In this document: positions 18,058-26,727 of the stretch, piece after piece
Position numbering within the stretch: position 1 is the first letter of the stretch
Layout of the letters: every line of letters begins with the position of its first letter
NCBI RefSeq assembly: GCF_020911945.1
Contig: NZ_CP087135.1
Coordinates: 1,364,001 to 1,428,000 of the forward strand
Direction: 5' to 3'
Origin: Flavobacterium galactosidilyticum
Lineage (GTDB): Bacteria; Bacteroidota; Bacteroidia; Flavobacteriales; Flavobacteriaceae
DNA length: 64,000 nucleotides
Notes under the pieces: model-generated
Database searches by the model: none
What the model was told of the DNA's origin: nothing
Seen by the model: the letters and a program-made list of their open reading frames with translations, nothing else
Translations under genes and position numbers: made by a program

Positions 18058-19458
18058 TTATTTCAATCCATTTACCGACACATTTACTAGACCTTTAACT
18101 TTTATAAAGGCAATAATTGCTTGGTTAGTCAACTGAATTTTTTGAAACTGTATCTCATCGATTTTTCCGTTGATGAATACGCCTTGCATAGGAGAGTAAT
18201 TTTTTAAATAAGTCATCATGCTTTTTTGACCTTCTTCTAAGTTCGGTTTAAGAGAGTATCGGCAACTTTGCTCTATTTTTTTTAGTACAATTCCTTCTGC
18301 GAGCCAATTTGCAGTTCGCATTAATTTATTTTTTGTGTCTAATACGTAGTTCAATTGATCAAAAAATATTTCTTTGGTTTGTTCATTATATTTTGGAAAA
18401 CCGGACAAATAAATTGTTCCATTTACAGAGCCTAAAAGATCTAGTGTAATTATCATTTTGCCGTTTTTGTGCCAGATAGCTACCTTTTGAACTTTTACTT
18501 TTTTTGACCCTGAGCCAAATTCCTGTCCGTAGAAGTTTTTAGTAATGATTTTTGAAGCCTCCGCGTAAGTTGAAATGGCAACAATATTAGCAGTAATATC
18601 TTCTGGAATTTTTGAGACAGACTTTATACTTATTTTGTTTGGGCTAAATTTTGATTCTGGTTGTTTTCCTATCAATGTCTCCATGTTGCATTTCATTCCC
18701 ATGTCTAATACAAATGCGTCATTTTTTAATTTAGCATTAGTCGAGTAAATTTCGATAGGTACAATTCTAAGCCAACTTTCATATGCATCGTTCATTAAAA
18801 AAGGAGTGCAGATTTTTTCTAACGCGGATAGTACGTTAGGTTTAAAATCCAGAGATTTGGCTATAACATCATCAATTTTGTTTTCGATTTTTGATTTAAA
18901 AAGTTTTATGCCAGGATTGATTAAATAGGTAATGGGAACATTTTTTCCAAATACTGTCATGGTAGGGCTTTCATTCCAGTCTAGAGATTTTAGTTCGGTT
19001 TTAGTATTTAGTTTCCAATTTGATAGTGATACATCACTAAGAAGTGTTACAATACCATCTAAATAAAATTCACGAGTATCATACATTTCAACTCCCATTT
19101 TTTTGGTGCCAATTCTGTATTTTATAACTGCTTTTAGAGGTAAAATTGTTTTTATTTTCTGCCCTTTGTCTGCTAATATAGTGATAGGGGCTTGTTTCCA
19201 AATTTTCATTTCTATGTCATCATCTTCAATCGTGTTGTCTTCGTAAATTAAACCGCTTAGTGCTATATTTGTTTGATTTTCAATATCTTTCAGTTTTACA
19301 TTAATTGGTAGATTTATAAAGGAAGCTACATTTTCATAAACTAAAGGCGTTGCGTCATCTGGTTCGGGTTTTAATGCGTCTATTTTATTAGTAGTTGCAC
19401 ATCCAGAAATTAATAGGAATGAGCAGATTAAATAAAGATTAGTAAAGATTTTTAGCAT
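18058..19458 (-). CDS. DUF4403 family lipoprotein
   Basis: A 466-residue protein with a lipoprotein signal (MLKIFTNLYLICSFLLISGC, lipobox Cys at 20). The rest fits DUF4403, a family of about 450-residue secreted proteins in Bacteroidetes and Proteobacteria with two related lipid-binding-like halves. No catalytic motif is seen. It is convergent with the oxidase cluster (13 bp between stop codons) and divergent from the tolC gene. Function is unknown; an envelope role is inferred from the lipobox only. Confidence 0.8.
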   Translation of the reverse strand: MLKIFTNLYLICSFLLISGCATTNKIDALKPEPDDATPLVYENVASFINLPINVKLKDIENQTNIALSGLIYEDNTIEDDDIEMKIWKQAPITILADKGQKIKTILPLKAVIKYRIGTKKMGVEMYDTREFYLDGIVTLLSDVSLSNWKLNTKTELKSLDWNESPTMTVFGKNVPITYLINPGIKLFKSKIENKIDDVIAKSLDFKPNVLSALEKICTPFLMNDAYESWLRIVPIEIYSTNAKLKNDAFVLDMGMKCNMETLIGKQPESKFSPNKISIKSVSKIPEDITANIVAISTYAEASKIITKNFYGQEFGSGSKKVKVQKVAIWHKNGKMIITLDLLGSVNGTIYLSGFPKYNEQTKEIFFDQLNYVLDTKNKLMRTANWLAEGIVLKKIEQSCRYSLKPNLEEGQKSMMTYLKNYSPMQGVFINGKIDEIQFQKIQLTNQAIIAFIKVKGLVNVSVNGLK

Positions 19459-19588
19459 TTTTTGTTTAGTTTAGCGAAACAAATTTAGTGAAAGAATTCT
19501 TTTTTTAGGATTTTTTGTAACAAATGCTAAATTCGAAAGTCTAATTGTTTTATAAAAGATTAGTGTGCCATTTTTTTATAATTGCGCA

Positions 19589-19617
19589 TTGAATTTTATT
19601 AGAAAAACTTAAATTTG
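19589..19617 (+). promoter_or_regulatory. Promoter for the TolC/HlyD efflux operon
   Basis: TTG (19589-19591) and the -7 box TAAATTTG (19610-19617) are separated by 18 bp. The box lies 36 bp before the ATG at 19654 and overlaps an earlier in-frame start at 19615, which supports the later one. Confidence 0.5.
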
Positions 19618-19653
19618 TTTTGTGGCGGTACTGCGCTTTTATTCAAAAAAAAT

Positions 19654-21090
19654 ATGAAAAAAAGATTTTTTCTCAGTTTAATTACCGTTGTAGTTGCTAG
19701 CATGGCTATGCAGGGGCAAACTAAAAAGTGGACATTAGAAGAATGTGTGCAATACGCGATAAAAAATAATATTTCTATCAAACAAGTAGAATTAGATTCA
19801 CAAACGGCACTAATTGATAAACGAGGTGCTTTCGGAAATTTTCTTCCTTCGCTTAATGCAAGTGCTTCACATTCTTGGAACATTGGTTTAAACCAAGACA
19901 TCACAACTGGACTTCTTCAAAATCAAACTACACAGTTTACTTCTGCTGGTGCAAATGTTGGAATCGATATTTATAGAGGATTACAAAATCAAAACAATTT
20001 GCGCAAAGCAAATCTTGCGATAATAGCGAGTAAATATCAATTAATAAAAATGCAAGAAGATGTAGCTTTGAATGTTGCAAATGCTTTCTTGCAAGTGCTT
20101 TTTAACAAAGAAAACCTAAAGGTTCAGAAGGTACAACTTGAAATTAATGAAAAGCAATACAATCGATCAGAAGAATTAGTTAAAGCGGGATCCATTCCTC
20201 GTGGCGACTTACTTGATGTTAAAGCTACTGTTGCTTTGAACAATCAAAATGTAATTGTTGCTGAAAATGCACTTTTGATTTCTAGGTTAAGTCTAGCGCA
20301 GTTGCTTCAGCTTAAAGATTTTCAAAACTTTGATGTAGTTGATGATACTGATGCGAATGATGAGAATAACATTTTGTTACAATCGCCTGCGGTTATTTAC
20401 CAAAAAGCACTAGAAAATAAAATCGAACTTAAAATTGCTCAAACTAATTTAGAGATATCTGAAAAAAATGTTGCGATTGCACAAGGTGCTTTTCAACCTA
20501 CTTTGCAAGGATTTTATAGTTTTAATTCAAGGGTTGCTTACAGTGATAGGGTTGCTGGAGTGGTGCCAAATACTACTAATCCAACATCAGTTGTTGGTTT
20601 CGTAGAAGGAACAAATCAAAATGTATTGACTCCAAATTTCACAAGAGTTTTAGGTGGGCCTGCGCCATTTTTCGATCAGTTTAGTGATAATAAAGGACAG
20701 TCTTTTGGTATTCAGTTATCAGTTCCAATTTTTAATGGATTTTCAGTTCGTAATAATGTAGATCGTTCCAAAGTAAATTTAGAAAAGTCTAAAATTGCGT
20801 TAGAGCAGCAAAATTTAGATTTACAGCGTAATGTTTTTACCGCTTTTGCAGATGCAAATGGAGCGCTTAATACTTATAAGTCATCTGTTGTAGCACTTGA
20901 AGCAAGACAAGGCGCATACAATTATGCTAAAGAAAAATATGATGTCGGTTTAATGAATTCTTTTGATTTCAACCAATCACAAACTTTGTTAACTAATGCG
21001 CAATCAGAAGTTATTAGAACAAAGTATGATTATATTTTTAAAATTAAAATACTAGAATTCTACTTTGGAATTCCACTCATTAAAAATTAA
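19654..21090 (+). CDS. TolC family outer membrane efflux protein
   Basis: A 478-residue protein from the ATG at 19654 (MKKRFFLSLITVVVASMAMQG is a signal peptide). It has the two TolC/OEP repeats; the N-terminal signature WTLEECVQYAIKNNISIKQ opens the first, and LKIAQTNLEISEKNVAIAQG opens the second. The RSEELVKAGSIPRGDLLDV and YAKEKYDVGLMNSFDFNQSQ segments are the conserved coiled-coil returns. TolC proteins form the outer membrane exit duct of type I secretion or tripartite efflux. It is followed after 7 bp by an HlyD-type adaptor. No inner membrane pump (RND or MacB) gene is adjacent, so the partner must be encoded elsewhere. Confidence 0.93.
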   Translation: MKKRFFLSLITVVVASMAMQGQTKKWTLEECVQYAIKNNISIKQVELDSQTALIDKRGAFGNFLPSLNASASHSWNIGLNQDITTGLLQNQTTQFTSAGANVGIDIYRGLQNQNNLRKANLAIIASKYQLIKMQEDVALNVANAFLQVLFNKENLKVQKVQLEINEKQYNRSEELVKAGSIPRGDLLDVKATVALNNQNVIVAENALLISRLSLAQLLQLKDFQNFDVVDDTDANDENNILLQSPAVIYQKALENKIELKIAQTNLEISEKNVAIAQGAFQPTLQGFYSFNSRVAYSDRVAGVVPNTTNPTSVVGFVEGTNQNVLTPNFTRVLGGPAPFFDQFSDNKGQSFGIQLSVPIFNGFSVRNNVDRSKVNLEKSKIALEQQNLDLQRNVFTAFADANGALNTYKSSVVALEARQGAYNYAKEKYDVGLMNSFDFNQSQTLLTNAQSEVIRTKYDYIFKIKILEFYFGIPLIKN

Positions 21091-21097
21091 ATTAATT

Positions 21098-22399
21098 ATG
21101 TCTAAAAAAACAATTTACATCCTAATTGGTGTAGCTATAGTACTAATTGCTGGTCTTGTAATACTTTCGAAAAAAGGAGTTATAGGTAATAAAGATGAGG
21201 GTACTGAAGTTGAAATAACTCAGGTTGCACCCATGACTATTGTTGAAACGGTTTCCGCTACAGGAAAAATACAACCGGAAATTGAAGTCAAGATTTCCTC
21301 AGAAGTGTCTGGAGAGATTATTTCTTTGAATGTCAAAGAAGGACAAGTGGTAAAAAAAGGAGATTTATTAGTTAAGATAAATCCTGATTTATATACTTCA
21401 GGCTATAATCGTTCTGTTTCTAATTTATCTGGAACTAAAGCAAATTTAAGTCAGGCTGATGCATCATTTAAAGAATCGAAGTCTAGTTATGATAGAAATA
21501 AAACACTTTATGATAAAGGAATAATATCTAAAGCTGATTGGGATAAAGCAGTAGGTGCGTATGAAGTGGCAAAGGCCGCTAAACAAACTGCTTTTTTTAA
21601 TGTTCAAAGTGCATCAGCGACAGTTAATGAAGCAAAAGATAATTTGGGCCGTACTACGATCTATGCTCCTGCAGATGGAACTATTTCTATGCTGAATGTT
21701 GAATTAGGAGAACGTGTTTTAGGAACGCAGCAAATGACAGGGACTGAAATATTACGAGTAGCCAACTTAAATAATATGGAAGTAGAAGTAGATGTGAATG
21801 AAAATGACATCGTGAAAATTAAAGTAGGAGATGAGGCTAATGTTGAAGTTGACGCCTATTTGAAAAAGCAATTTAAGGGAACTGTCACTAGTATCTCGAA
21901 TTCGGCTAGTTCTACTTTAACAGCGGATCAAGTAACTAATTTTAAAGTTAAGGTACGAATTCTTAAAGAATCCTATCAAGATTTATTAGAAGGTAAACCT
22001 AATACTTATTCGCCATTTAGACCTGGAATGACTGCAACTGTAGATATTATTACGCAAACGAAAAGCGATGTTTTAGCAGTGCCAATTAGTTCTGTAGTTG
22101 TAAAATCAGATACTACTGCTGTAAAAGATATTGTAATAGTTGATCCCAATGAAGAGCAAAAAGGAGTTCCAAAAATCGATAAGAAATTCGAGTGCGTTTT
22201 TGTAAAAGTAGGCGACAAAGCTAAAATTAGAATTATAAAAACTGGAATCCAGGATGATACTAATATCGAAGTATTAACAGGCCTGCAAAAAGGTGATGTT
22301 GTCATTATTGGACCTTATGCAACAGTTACAAAAGATTTGAATTCTGGAGATAAAGTAGCGCTTAAAACAGAAAATGACAAAGCAAAGAGTAAAAAGTAA
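21098..22399 (+). CDS. HlyD/MacA-type periplasmic adaptor (membrane fusion protein)
   Basis: A 433-residue protein from the ATG at 21098, with an N-terminal membrane anchor (TIYILIGVAIVLIAGLVILS). The order is barrel-sandwich/lipoyl half motif (IEVKISSEVSGEIISLNVKE), a coiled-coil hairpin (about residues 95-180), the second lipoyl half (TTIYAPADGTISMLNVELGE), then beta-barrel and membrane-proximal domains, ending in a Lys-rich tail. It joins an inner membrane transporter to the TolC protein encoded 7 bp upstream. The organisation resembles MacA-type adaptors. A perfect 15 bp hairpin follows and ends the operon. Confidence 0.93.
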   Translation: MSKKTIYILIGVAIVLIAGLVILSKKGVIGNKDEGTEVEITQVAPMTIVETVSATGKIQPEIEVKISSEVSGEIISLNVKEGQVVKKGDLLVKINPDLYTSGYNRSVSNLSGTKANLSQADASFKESKSSYDRNKTLYDKGIISKADWDKAVGAYEVAKAAKQTAFFNVQSASATVNEAKDNLGRTTIYAPADGTISMLNVELGERVLGTQQMTGTEILRVANLNNMEVEVDVNENDIVKIKVGDEANVEVDAYLKKQFKGTVTSISNSASSTLTADQVTNFKVKVRILKESYQDLLEGKPNTYSPFRPGMTATVDIITQTKSDVLAVPISSVVVKSDTTAVKDIVIVDPNEEQKGVPKIDKKFECVFVKVGDKAKIRIIKTGIQDDTNIEVLTGLQKGDVVIIGPYATVTKDLNSGDKVALKTENDKAKSKK

Positions 22400-22419
22400 T
22401 CGATAGCAATATCAATTTT

Positions 22420-22460
22420 AAATCACAATTATAAGTTTTTTATAATTGTGATTTTCATTT
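22420..22460 (+). terminator. Terminator after the efflux operon
   Basis: A perfect 15 bp inverted repeat (AAATCACAATTATAA at 22420-22434 and its complement at 22440-22454) with a GTTTT loop, followed by a T-rich stretch. It ends 17 bp before the GTG start of tsaB. Confidence 0.8.
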
Positions 22461-22476
22461 TAAAAAAGAATCGAAA

Positions 22477-23145
22477 GTGGAATATATATTAAACATTGAG
22501 ACTGCAACTAAAAACTGTTCTGTTGCTCTTGCAAAGGAAGGGAAAACAATTCTATGTAAAGAAATAGCCGAGGAAGGGTATTCGCATGCGGAGCGTCTTC
22601 ATGTTTTTATTGAGGAAATTATAAAAGAGGCTGGAATTAGTTTAAACGATTTATCAGCGATTGCAGTAAGTCAAGGACCTGGTTCTTACACAGGATTGCG
22701 TATAGGAGTTTCTGCCGCAAAAGGGCTTTGCTTTGCTTTAGGAATTCCATTGATCGCCGTTGATACTTTACAAGTTTTGGCTTCGCAAGTAAATGTTACT
22801 GAAGGTTTGATTATTCCTATGATCGATGCACGACGAATGGAAGTATATAGCGCGATTTTTAATCCAAAATTTGATAAAAAAAGAGAGATTCTTGCGGAAA
22901 TTATAGATCAGAATTCCTTTTCTGATATTGGAGAAAAACTATATTTTGTAGGTGACTGCGCTGAGAAATGCAAAGCGATATTAACCAAGGAAAATCATGT
23001 GTTTTTAGAAGATATTAAATATCCATCTGCTAAAGAAATGAGTGTTTTAAGTTTTGAAAAATTCAAAATAAACGACACTGTTGATGTCGCTTATTTTGAA
23101 CCTTATTATTTAAAAGATTTTATGGTCACTACTCCAAAGAAATAA
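22477..23145 (+). CDS. tsaB: tRNA threonylcarbamoyladenosine biosynthesis protein TsaB
   Basis: A 222-residue protein starting with GTG at 22477 (MEYILNIETATKNCSVAL). It has the ASKHA-type N-terminal strand, the SQGPGSYTGLRIGVSAAKGL motif typical of TsaB (near residue 66), and the Bacteroidetes-type C-terminus EPYYLKDF. TsaB is the scaffold partner of TsaD in forming t6A37 on ANN-decoding tRNAs in the cytoplasm. The length is typical. It follows the efflux terminator, so it probably has its own promoter inside or after that hairpin. It is convergent with the MscS gene. Confidence 0.95.
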   Translation: MEYILNIETATKNCSVALAKEGKTILCKEIAEEGYSHAERLHVFIEEIIKEAGISLNDLSAIAVSQGPGSYTGLRIGVSAAKGLCFALGIPLIAVDTLQVLASQVNVTEGLIIPMIDARRMEVYSAIFNPKFDKKREILAEIIDQNSFSDIGEKLYFVGDCAEKCKAILTKENHVFLEDIKYPSAKEMSVLSFEKFKINDTVDVAYFEPYYLKDFMVTTPKK

Positions 23146-23175
23146 ATTTTTATGAATTTCATATAGTATAGTGGT

Positions 23176-24006
23176 TTACACTATTTCTTTTTTTGAATAT
23201 TCCATTATGTAAGGTTGGATGGTAATTCCCGCTGCGTCAAACGCTTTTTTGCAGTCTTGTAAAGTATCAGAGTACACAGCCCAGAAATCCTCATTTTTAG
23301 CCCATGGTCTAACCGCAAGTTGAATACCGCTATCCGTCAGACTCTTTACCGAGACTTCGGCTGCTGGTGTTTTTAATATTTTTGGGTTACTATTTAGCAC
23401 TGAAGTAATTATTTCCTTCGCTTTTCTGATGTCTGTATTATAGGAGATGGCGATATTTAAATCTGCTCTTCTGTTTTCAAGAAGCGAATAATTGATGATG
23501 GTGCCATTGGATAAAGATCCATTAGGTATAAAAATGGTCTGGTTGTTACTAGTGGTTAATTTAGTGACAAATATTTGAATCTCACAAACAGTTCCTGACA
23601 CTCCTTGCGCTTCAATGAAATTGCCAACTTTAAATGGTTTGAATAAAATGATTAGCATTCCGCCTGCAAAATTAGATAAAGATCCTTGAAGTGATAATCC
23701 TATCGCAAGTCCCATAGCACCAAGAATAGCAACGAAAGAGGAGGTGCCAATTCCCAGCTTGTCGATAAACGCTACAAATAATAGTATTCGTAATATCCAA
23801 AGTAAAATATCAGCTAGAAATTTAGTTAATGTAGGTTCTAAATCCCTGCTAATCATTAATCTTCTAATGAACCTATTAATTAGTCGAATAGCATAAAGTC
23901 CAACGAATAAAATTATAAACGCAGATATTAATTTTGGGGAATAATCAATTAACACTTTTATGAAATGGCTGGCGTAGTCTGTTATTTTTTCTGGATTTAA
24001 ATTCAT
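23176..24006 (-). CDS. Small-conductance mechanosensitive channel (MscS family)
   Basis: A 276-residue protein from the ATG at 24006 (a TTG at 24033 would lie in the terminator hairpin upstream). Three membrane segments precede the pore helix, with the conserved glycine/alanine pattern AILGAMGLAIGLSLQGSLSN. This is followed by FAGGMLIILFKPFKVGNFIE and the beta domain IFVTKLTTSNNQTIFIPNGS. These are diagnostic for MscS, which opens under membrane tension to release solutes in osmotic downshock. The length matches the simple E. coli-type MscS. It lies downstream of a gene for a repetitive helical protein on the same strand but behind its terminator. Confidence 0.95.
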   Translation of the reverse strand: MNLNPEKITDYASHFIKVLIDYSPKLISAFIILFVGLYAIRLINRFIRRLMISRDLEPTLTKFLADILLWILRILLFVAFIDKLGIGTSSFVAILGAMGLAIGLSLQGSLSNFAGGMLIILFKPFKVGNFIEAQGVSGTVCEIQIFVTKLTTSNNQTIFIPNGSLSNGTIINYSLLENRRADLNIAISYNTDIRKAKEIITSVLNSNPKILKTPAAEVSVKSLTDSGIQLAVRPWAKNEDFWAVYSDTLQDCKKAFDAAGITIQPYIMEYSKKEIV

Positions 24007-24014
24007 TTTTATTA

Positions 24015-24048
24015 AAATAGAAAACCTTCCCAAATGAGAAGGTTTGTG
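24015..24048 (-). terminator. Terminator for the 22-residue-repeat gene (minus strand)
   Basis: On the minus strand AAACCTTC and GAAGGTTT form an 8 bp stem around an 8-base loop, followed by TCTATTTTAAT. It lies about 40 bp after the stop at 24087 and directly before the mscS start. Confidence 0.65.
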
Positions 24049-24086
24049 TTAGAAGTACAAAAATACAAATAATATTTTTTAATAAA

Positions 24087-25034
24087 TTATTTTGTATCTT
24101 CTTCTGCTTTATTTATAGTTTTATTAGCAATTGACTCTGCCTCATTTGCAACATCATCTGCAGCAGGACTTATTGCATCAACTATGTTCTCTGCTTTGTC
24201 TGAAATAGTATTTTTTGTTTCGGTAGCAAGATCTGTCGCGTTAACTTTTAGATCGGCTACCTTGTCTAAAGCATCATGCTTAGTTTCATGAGCAATGTCT
24301 ATTGTATCTTCTTTTAGAGCTTCTGCTTTGTCTGAAATAACTGTTTTAGCATCGTTTGATACATCTGCTGTACTGTTTTTTATTTCTTCTATTTTTTCTG
24401 CAATTTCAGTTGTAGCTTCATTAGTTATTTCGTCTGCTTTTTCTGTAATAACAGTTTTAGCTTCTGTGATAGAATCTACAGTTTCTGAAATAGTGAACTT
24501 AGCGTCATTTTTTATTTCTTGAGCTTTTTCTTTTATTGTCTCGGCAGCATCAGAAATAGTGGTTGAAGTAGTGCTTGAAAGTTCTTCTGCTTTATCTTTA
24601 GATAGTCCTGCTTTGTCCTTTACAACATCCATTATCTCTTCTATAGATTTTCCTGCCTTTTCAGAGTATTCACTTATCGTTTCTTCAGCTTGTTTAGCAT
24701 AGTTTTCTGCTTTTTCAATTATTGGAGCGGCAGTTTCTTTTACTCTGTCTATGGTTTCATCCGCAAAATCTTCTGCTTTCTCTAAATATGGCGCTACTGT
24801 TTCTTTCGCTTTTTCGAATGTTTCGTTGGCGAAATTTTGTGCATTATCCAAGTGAGGCGTTGCGATGTCTTTAGCTCTTTGGATAGTATCATCTGCGAAA
24901 TCTTCTGCTTTTTCTAAATAGGGTTCTGCAGTTTCTTTTGCTTGTTGAAAAATATTTTCTGCTTTGTTAGCTTCTTCATTGGCTGTTTCCTTAGATGCGC
25001 CAAATAGATTTTTAAAAAATGATAATAGTCCCAT
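24087..25034 (-). CDS. Repetitive amphipathic-helix (apolipoprotein/LEA-like) protein
   Basis: A 315-residue protein of nearly pure Ala/Glu/Lys/Thr/Asp composition with no cysteine. After a short hydrophobic start (MGLLSFFKNLFGASKE) come four tandem 22-residue repeats (about residues 32-119) of the form AKETAEPYLEKAEDFADETI, each with a proline at the same place. This spacing of proline-broken amphipathic helices is like exchangeable apolipoproteins. The remainder (about 120-315) is a looser 11-residue-type pattern (T.IS.KAE.I..A...) like LEA or perilipin proteins. It has no signal peptide. Likely roles are membrane surface binding or stress protection. The family is not named with confidence; YtxH-like or apolipoprotein A1/A4/E-like domain hits would be expected. 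Confidence 0.75.
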   Translation of the reverse strand: MGLLSFFKNLFGASKETANEEANKAENIFQQAKETAEPYLEKAEDFADDTIQRAKDIATPHLDNAQNFANETFEKAKETVAPYLEKAEDFADETIDRVKETAAPIIEKAENYAKQAEETISEYSEKAGKSIEEIMDVVKDKAGLSKDKAEELSSTTSTTISDAAETIKEKAQEIKNDAKFTISETVDSITEAKTVITEKADEITNEATTEIAEKIEEIKNSTADVSNDAKTVISDKAEALKEDTIDIAHETKHDALDKVADLKVNATDLATETKNTISDKAENIVDAISPAADDVANEAESIANKTINKAEEDTK

Positions 25035-25319
25035 GTTATTTTTGTTTTTTTACTCTTACAATAATACTATTTTTTTTGATGATTACGTCACTAAGTATGT
25101 AATAATTTATTGATAATCAGTGTTAAAAGGTCTAGGGCTCCTTCTTTGGTTAAATAACAATTTTTAAAATTCAGTATAAAAAAATAAAGAAGTTTTTGAG
25201 TCATGTTTATTGCTTGTGAAAGAAGAGTACTATCTAATGATGTACTAATAATGTATCAATTTTATTTTTGAGGAGTTGAGTTTAGGAATGTTTATAAATG
25301 CATTAGCTACTTACTTAAA
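25035..25319. other. AT-rich intergenic region with no gene
   Basis: This gap between the repeat-protein gene and the dodecin terminator holds no convincing open reading frame or structured RNA. It must contain the promoter of the minus-strand repeat-protein gene, but no clean TAnnTTTG box was found. Confidence 0.5.
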
Positions 25320-25350
25320 TAAAAAAAGCGTTTCAAATGAAACGCTTTAA
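25320..25350 (-). terminator. Terminator after dodecin (both strands possible)
   Basis: AAAGCGTTTC (25325-25334) and GAAACGCTTT (25339-25348) form a perfect 10 bp stem with a 4-base loop, with A-runs upstream that read as a T-run on the minus strand. It lies about 20 bp after the dodecin stop. Confidence 0.85.
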
Positions 25351-25368
25351 ATAATATCTATAATAAAT

Positions 25369-25569
25369 TTATTCTAGTTGGAAAGTAATTTTCATGTTTA
25401 CTCGGAATTCCGTAATTCCGCCATTGCTGACTTTAGCACTTTGTTCTTTGACATAAACAGAACGAATGTGTTTTATAGTTTGTGATGCTTTTGCAACACC
25501 TGCACGTGCAGCATCTTCCCAACTTAACTCTGAGCTTGAAAGGACTTCTATAACTTTTAATACTGACAT
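25369..25569 (-). CDS. Dodecin family flavin-binding protein
   Basis: A 66-residue protein matching the dodecin family in length and pattern: VLKVIEVLSSSELSWEDAAR opens the fold and SQTIKHIRSVYVKEQSAKV contains the strand typical of dodecins. Dodecins assemble as 12-mers that store flavin or related cofactors in the cytoplasm. The gene is monocistronic, with a strong terminator after it. The typical flavin-stacking Trp is present in the SWEDAA segment. Confidence 0.9.
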   Translation of the reverse strand: MSVLKVIEVLSSSELSWEDAARAGVAKASQTIKHIRSVYVKEQSAKVSNGGITEFRVNMKITFQLE

Positions 25570-25672
25570 AGTTTTTGTTCTTTAGTTAATTATAAAAGTA
25601 CAAATTAAATTAGCGTTTAGCTCTTAGCTTGATTTTTATTTAACATAAAAAACTGATTATCAGTGCTATTTT

Positions 25673-26572
25673 TTATCCGTTCGCTGCTTCAACTTTTATG
25701 CTTTCATCATTCAACATGCTTTTTAACATGTTTTCGATTCCGCTTTTTAGCGTGAAAGTAGAAGATGGACAACCGCTGCAAGCACCTTGTAAAATTACTT
25801 TTACCGTCTTATCTTCTTCATTGTACGATTCAAAAGCTATGTTTCCACCATCAGCTTGCACTGCTGGTTTTACATATTCTTCAAGTATGTTAATGATTTG
25901 TTGTGATGTTACATCTAGATTATCAAATGCTGCAGCCTTAGTGTCTTCTTCAGCTATTACTGTCGCAACGTAATTTTCGTCTAAAACAGTTCCGCCATTT
26001 TCAATATATTGTTTGATAAAACTTCTTAATTCTAAAGTTATTTCTTGCCAATCGTTAATCTCGTATTTAGTCACTGAGATGTAATTTTCATCAATAAAAA
26101 TTTCTTTCACATAAGGAAAGTTGAATAGCTCCCTTGCTAGTGGTGACGCAGATGTTTGATCGATATTTTTAAATTCGATTGCATTTTTAGTAAGCATTTT
26201 GCTAACAACAAACTTTAATGCTGAAGGATTAGGAGTCGTTTCACCGTATACAGTAACAGGCTGTTTTTTTGTTTTATTCTCGTCGACGGTAATGATTGTT
26301 CCGCCATCTGTTAAAAATTTTTCTATTTGTTCTGCTACGGCATCTTTTACATCATCCCATTCCACAATGCTATACTTTTCAATTGCTATGAAATTACCTG
26401 AAATGTAAACTGTTTTTACAAATGGTAAATAAAATAATTGCTGAGCAAGTGGAGATGCTTTTGCGTCATCGATATTTTTAAATTCAAAACTTTCGTTCTG
26501 AGTGATAAAGTCTTGAAATTCAAACTTTAATATGGTTGGATTTTGGGTCTCTTTTACGGTAACTTTATTCAT
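25673..26572 (-). CDS. Nfu/NifU-type Fe-S carrier with two N-terminal Nfu domains
   Basis: A 299-residue protein. Two tandem copies of the Nfu N-terminal domain are visible (about residues 8-90 and 107-190; compare FKNIDDAKASPLAQQLFYLP with FKNIDQTSASPLARELFNFP). They are followed by a NifU C-terminal domain (about 215-295) with the cluster-binding motif CSGCPSS. Proteins of this type carry and deliver Fe-S clusters to apo-proteins in the cytoplasm. A doubled N domain, as I recall it, is usual in Bacteroidetes. It has its own minus-strand promoter box and is divergent from the PorP-like gene. Confidence 0.93.
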   Translation of the reverse strand: MNKVTVKETQNPTILKFEFQDFITQNESFEFKNIDDAKASPLAQQLFYLPFVKTVYISGNFIAIEKYSIVEWDDVKDAVAEQIEKFLTDGGTIITVDENKTKKQPVTVYGETTPNPSALKFVVSKMLTKNAIEFKNIDQTSASPLARELFNFPYVKEIFIDENYISVTKYEINDWQEITLELRSFIKQYIENGGTVLDENYVATVIAEEDTKAAAFDNLDVTSQQIINILEEYVKPAVQADGGNIAFESYNEEDKTVKVILQGACSGCPSSTFTLKSGIENMLKSMLNDESIKVEAANG

Positions 26573-26588
26573 GGCTTTTCAAATTTTT

Positions 26589-26596
26589 ACAAATTT
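26589..26596 (-). promoter_or_regulatory. Candidate -7 box for the Nfu gene
   Basis: Read on the minus strand the word is TAAATTTG (TAnnTTTG), 16 bp before the ATG at 26572. No strong -33 box is seen. Confidence 0.4.
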
Positions 26597-26727
26597 AGTA
26601 AAGTTATTTTCTACGAATAACTATATTTGGTTTTTTAATGAATAAATTAACTTTAATTAGGACATTTGATTGTTTTTAGAGGACTTATTTAGAATTTAAA
26701 TTGTTCATATTTATTTAAAGTATTTCA

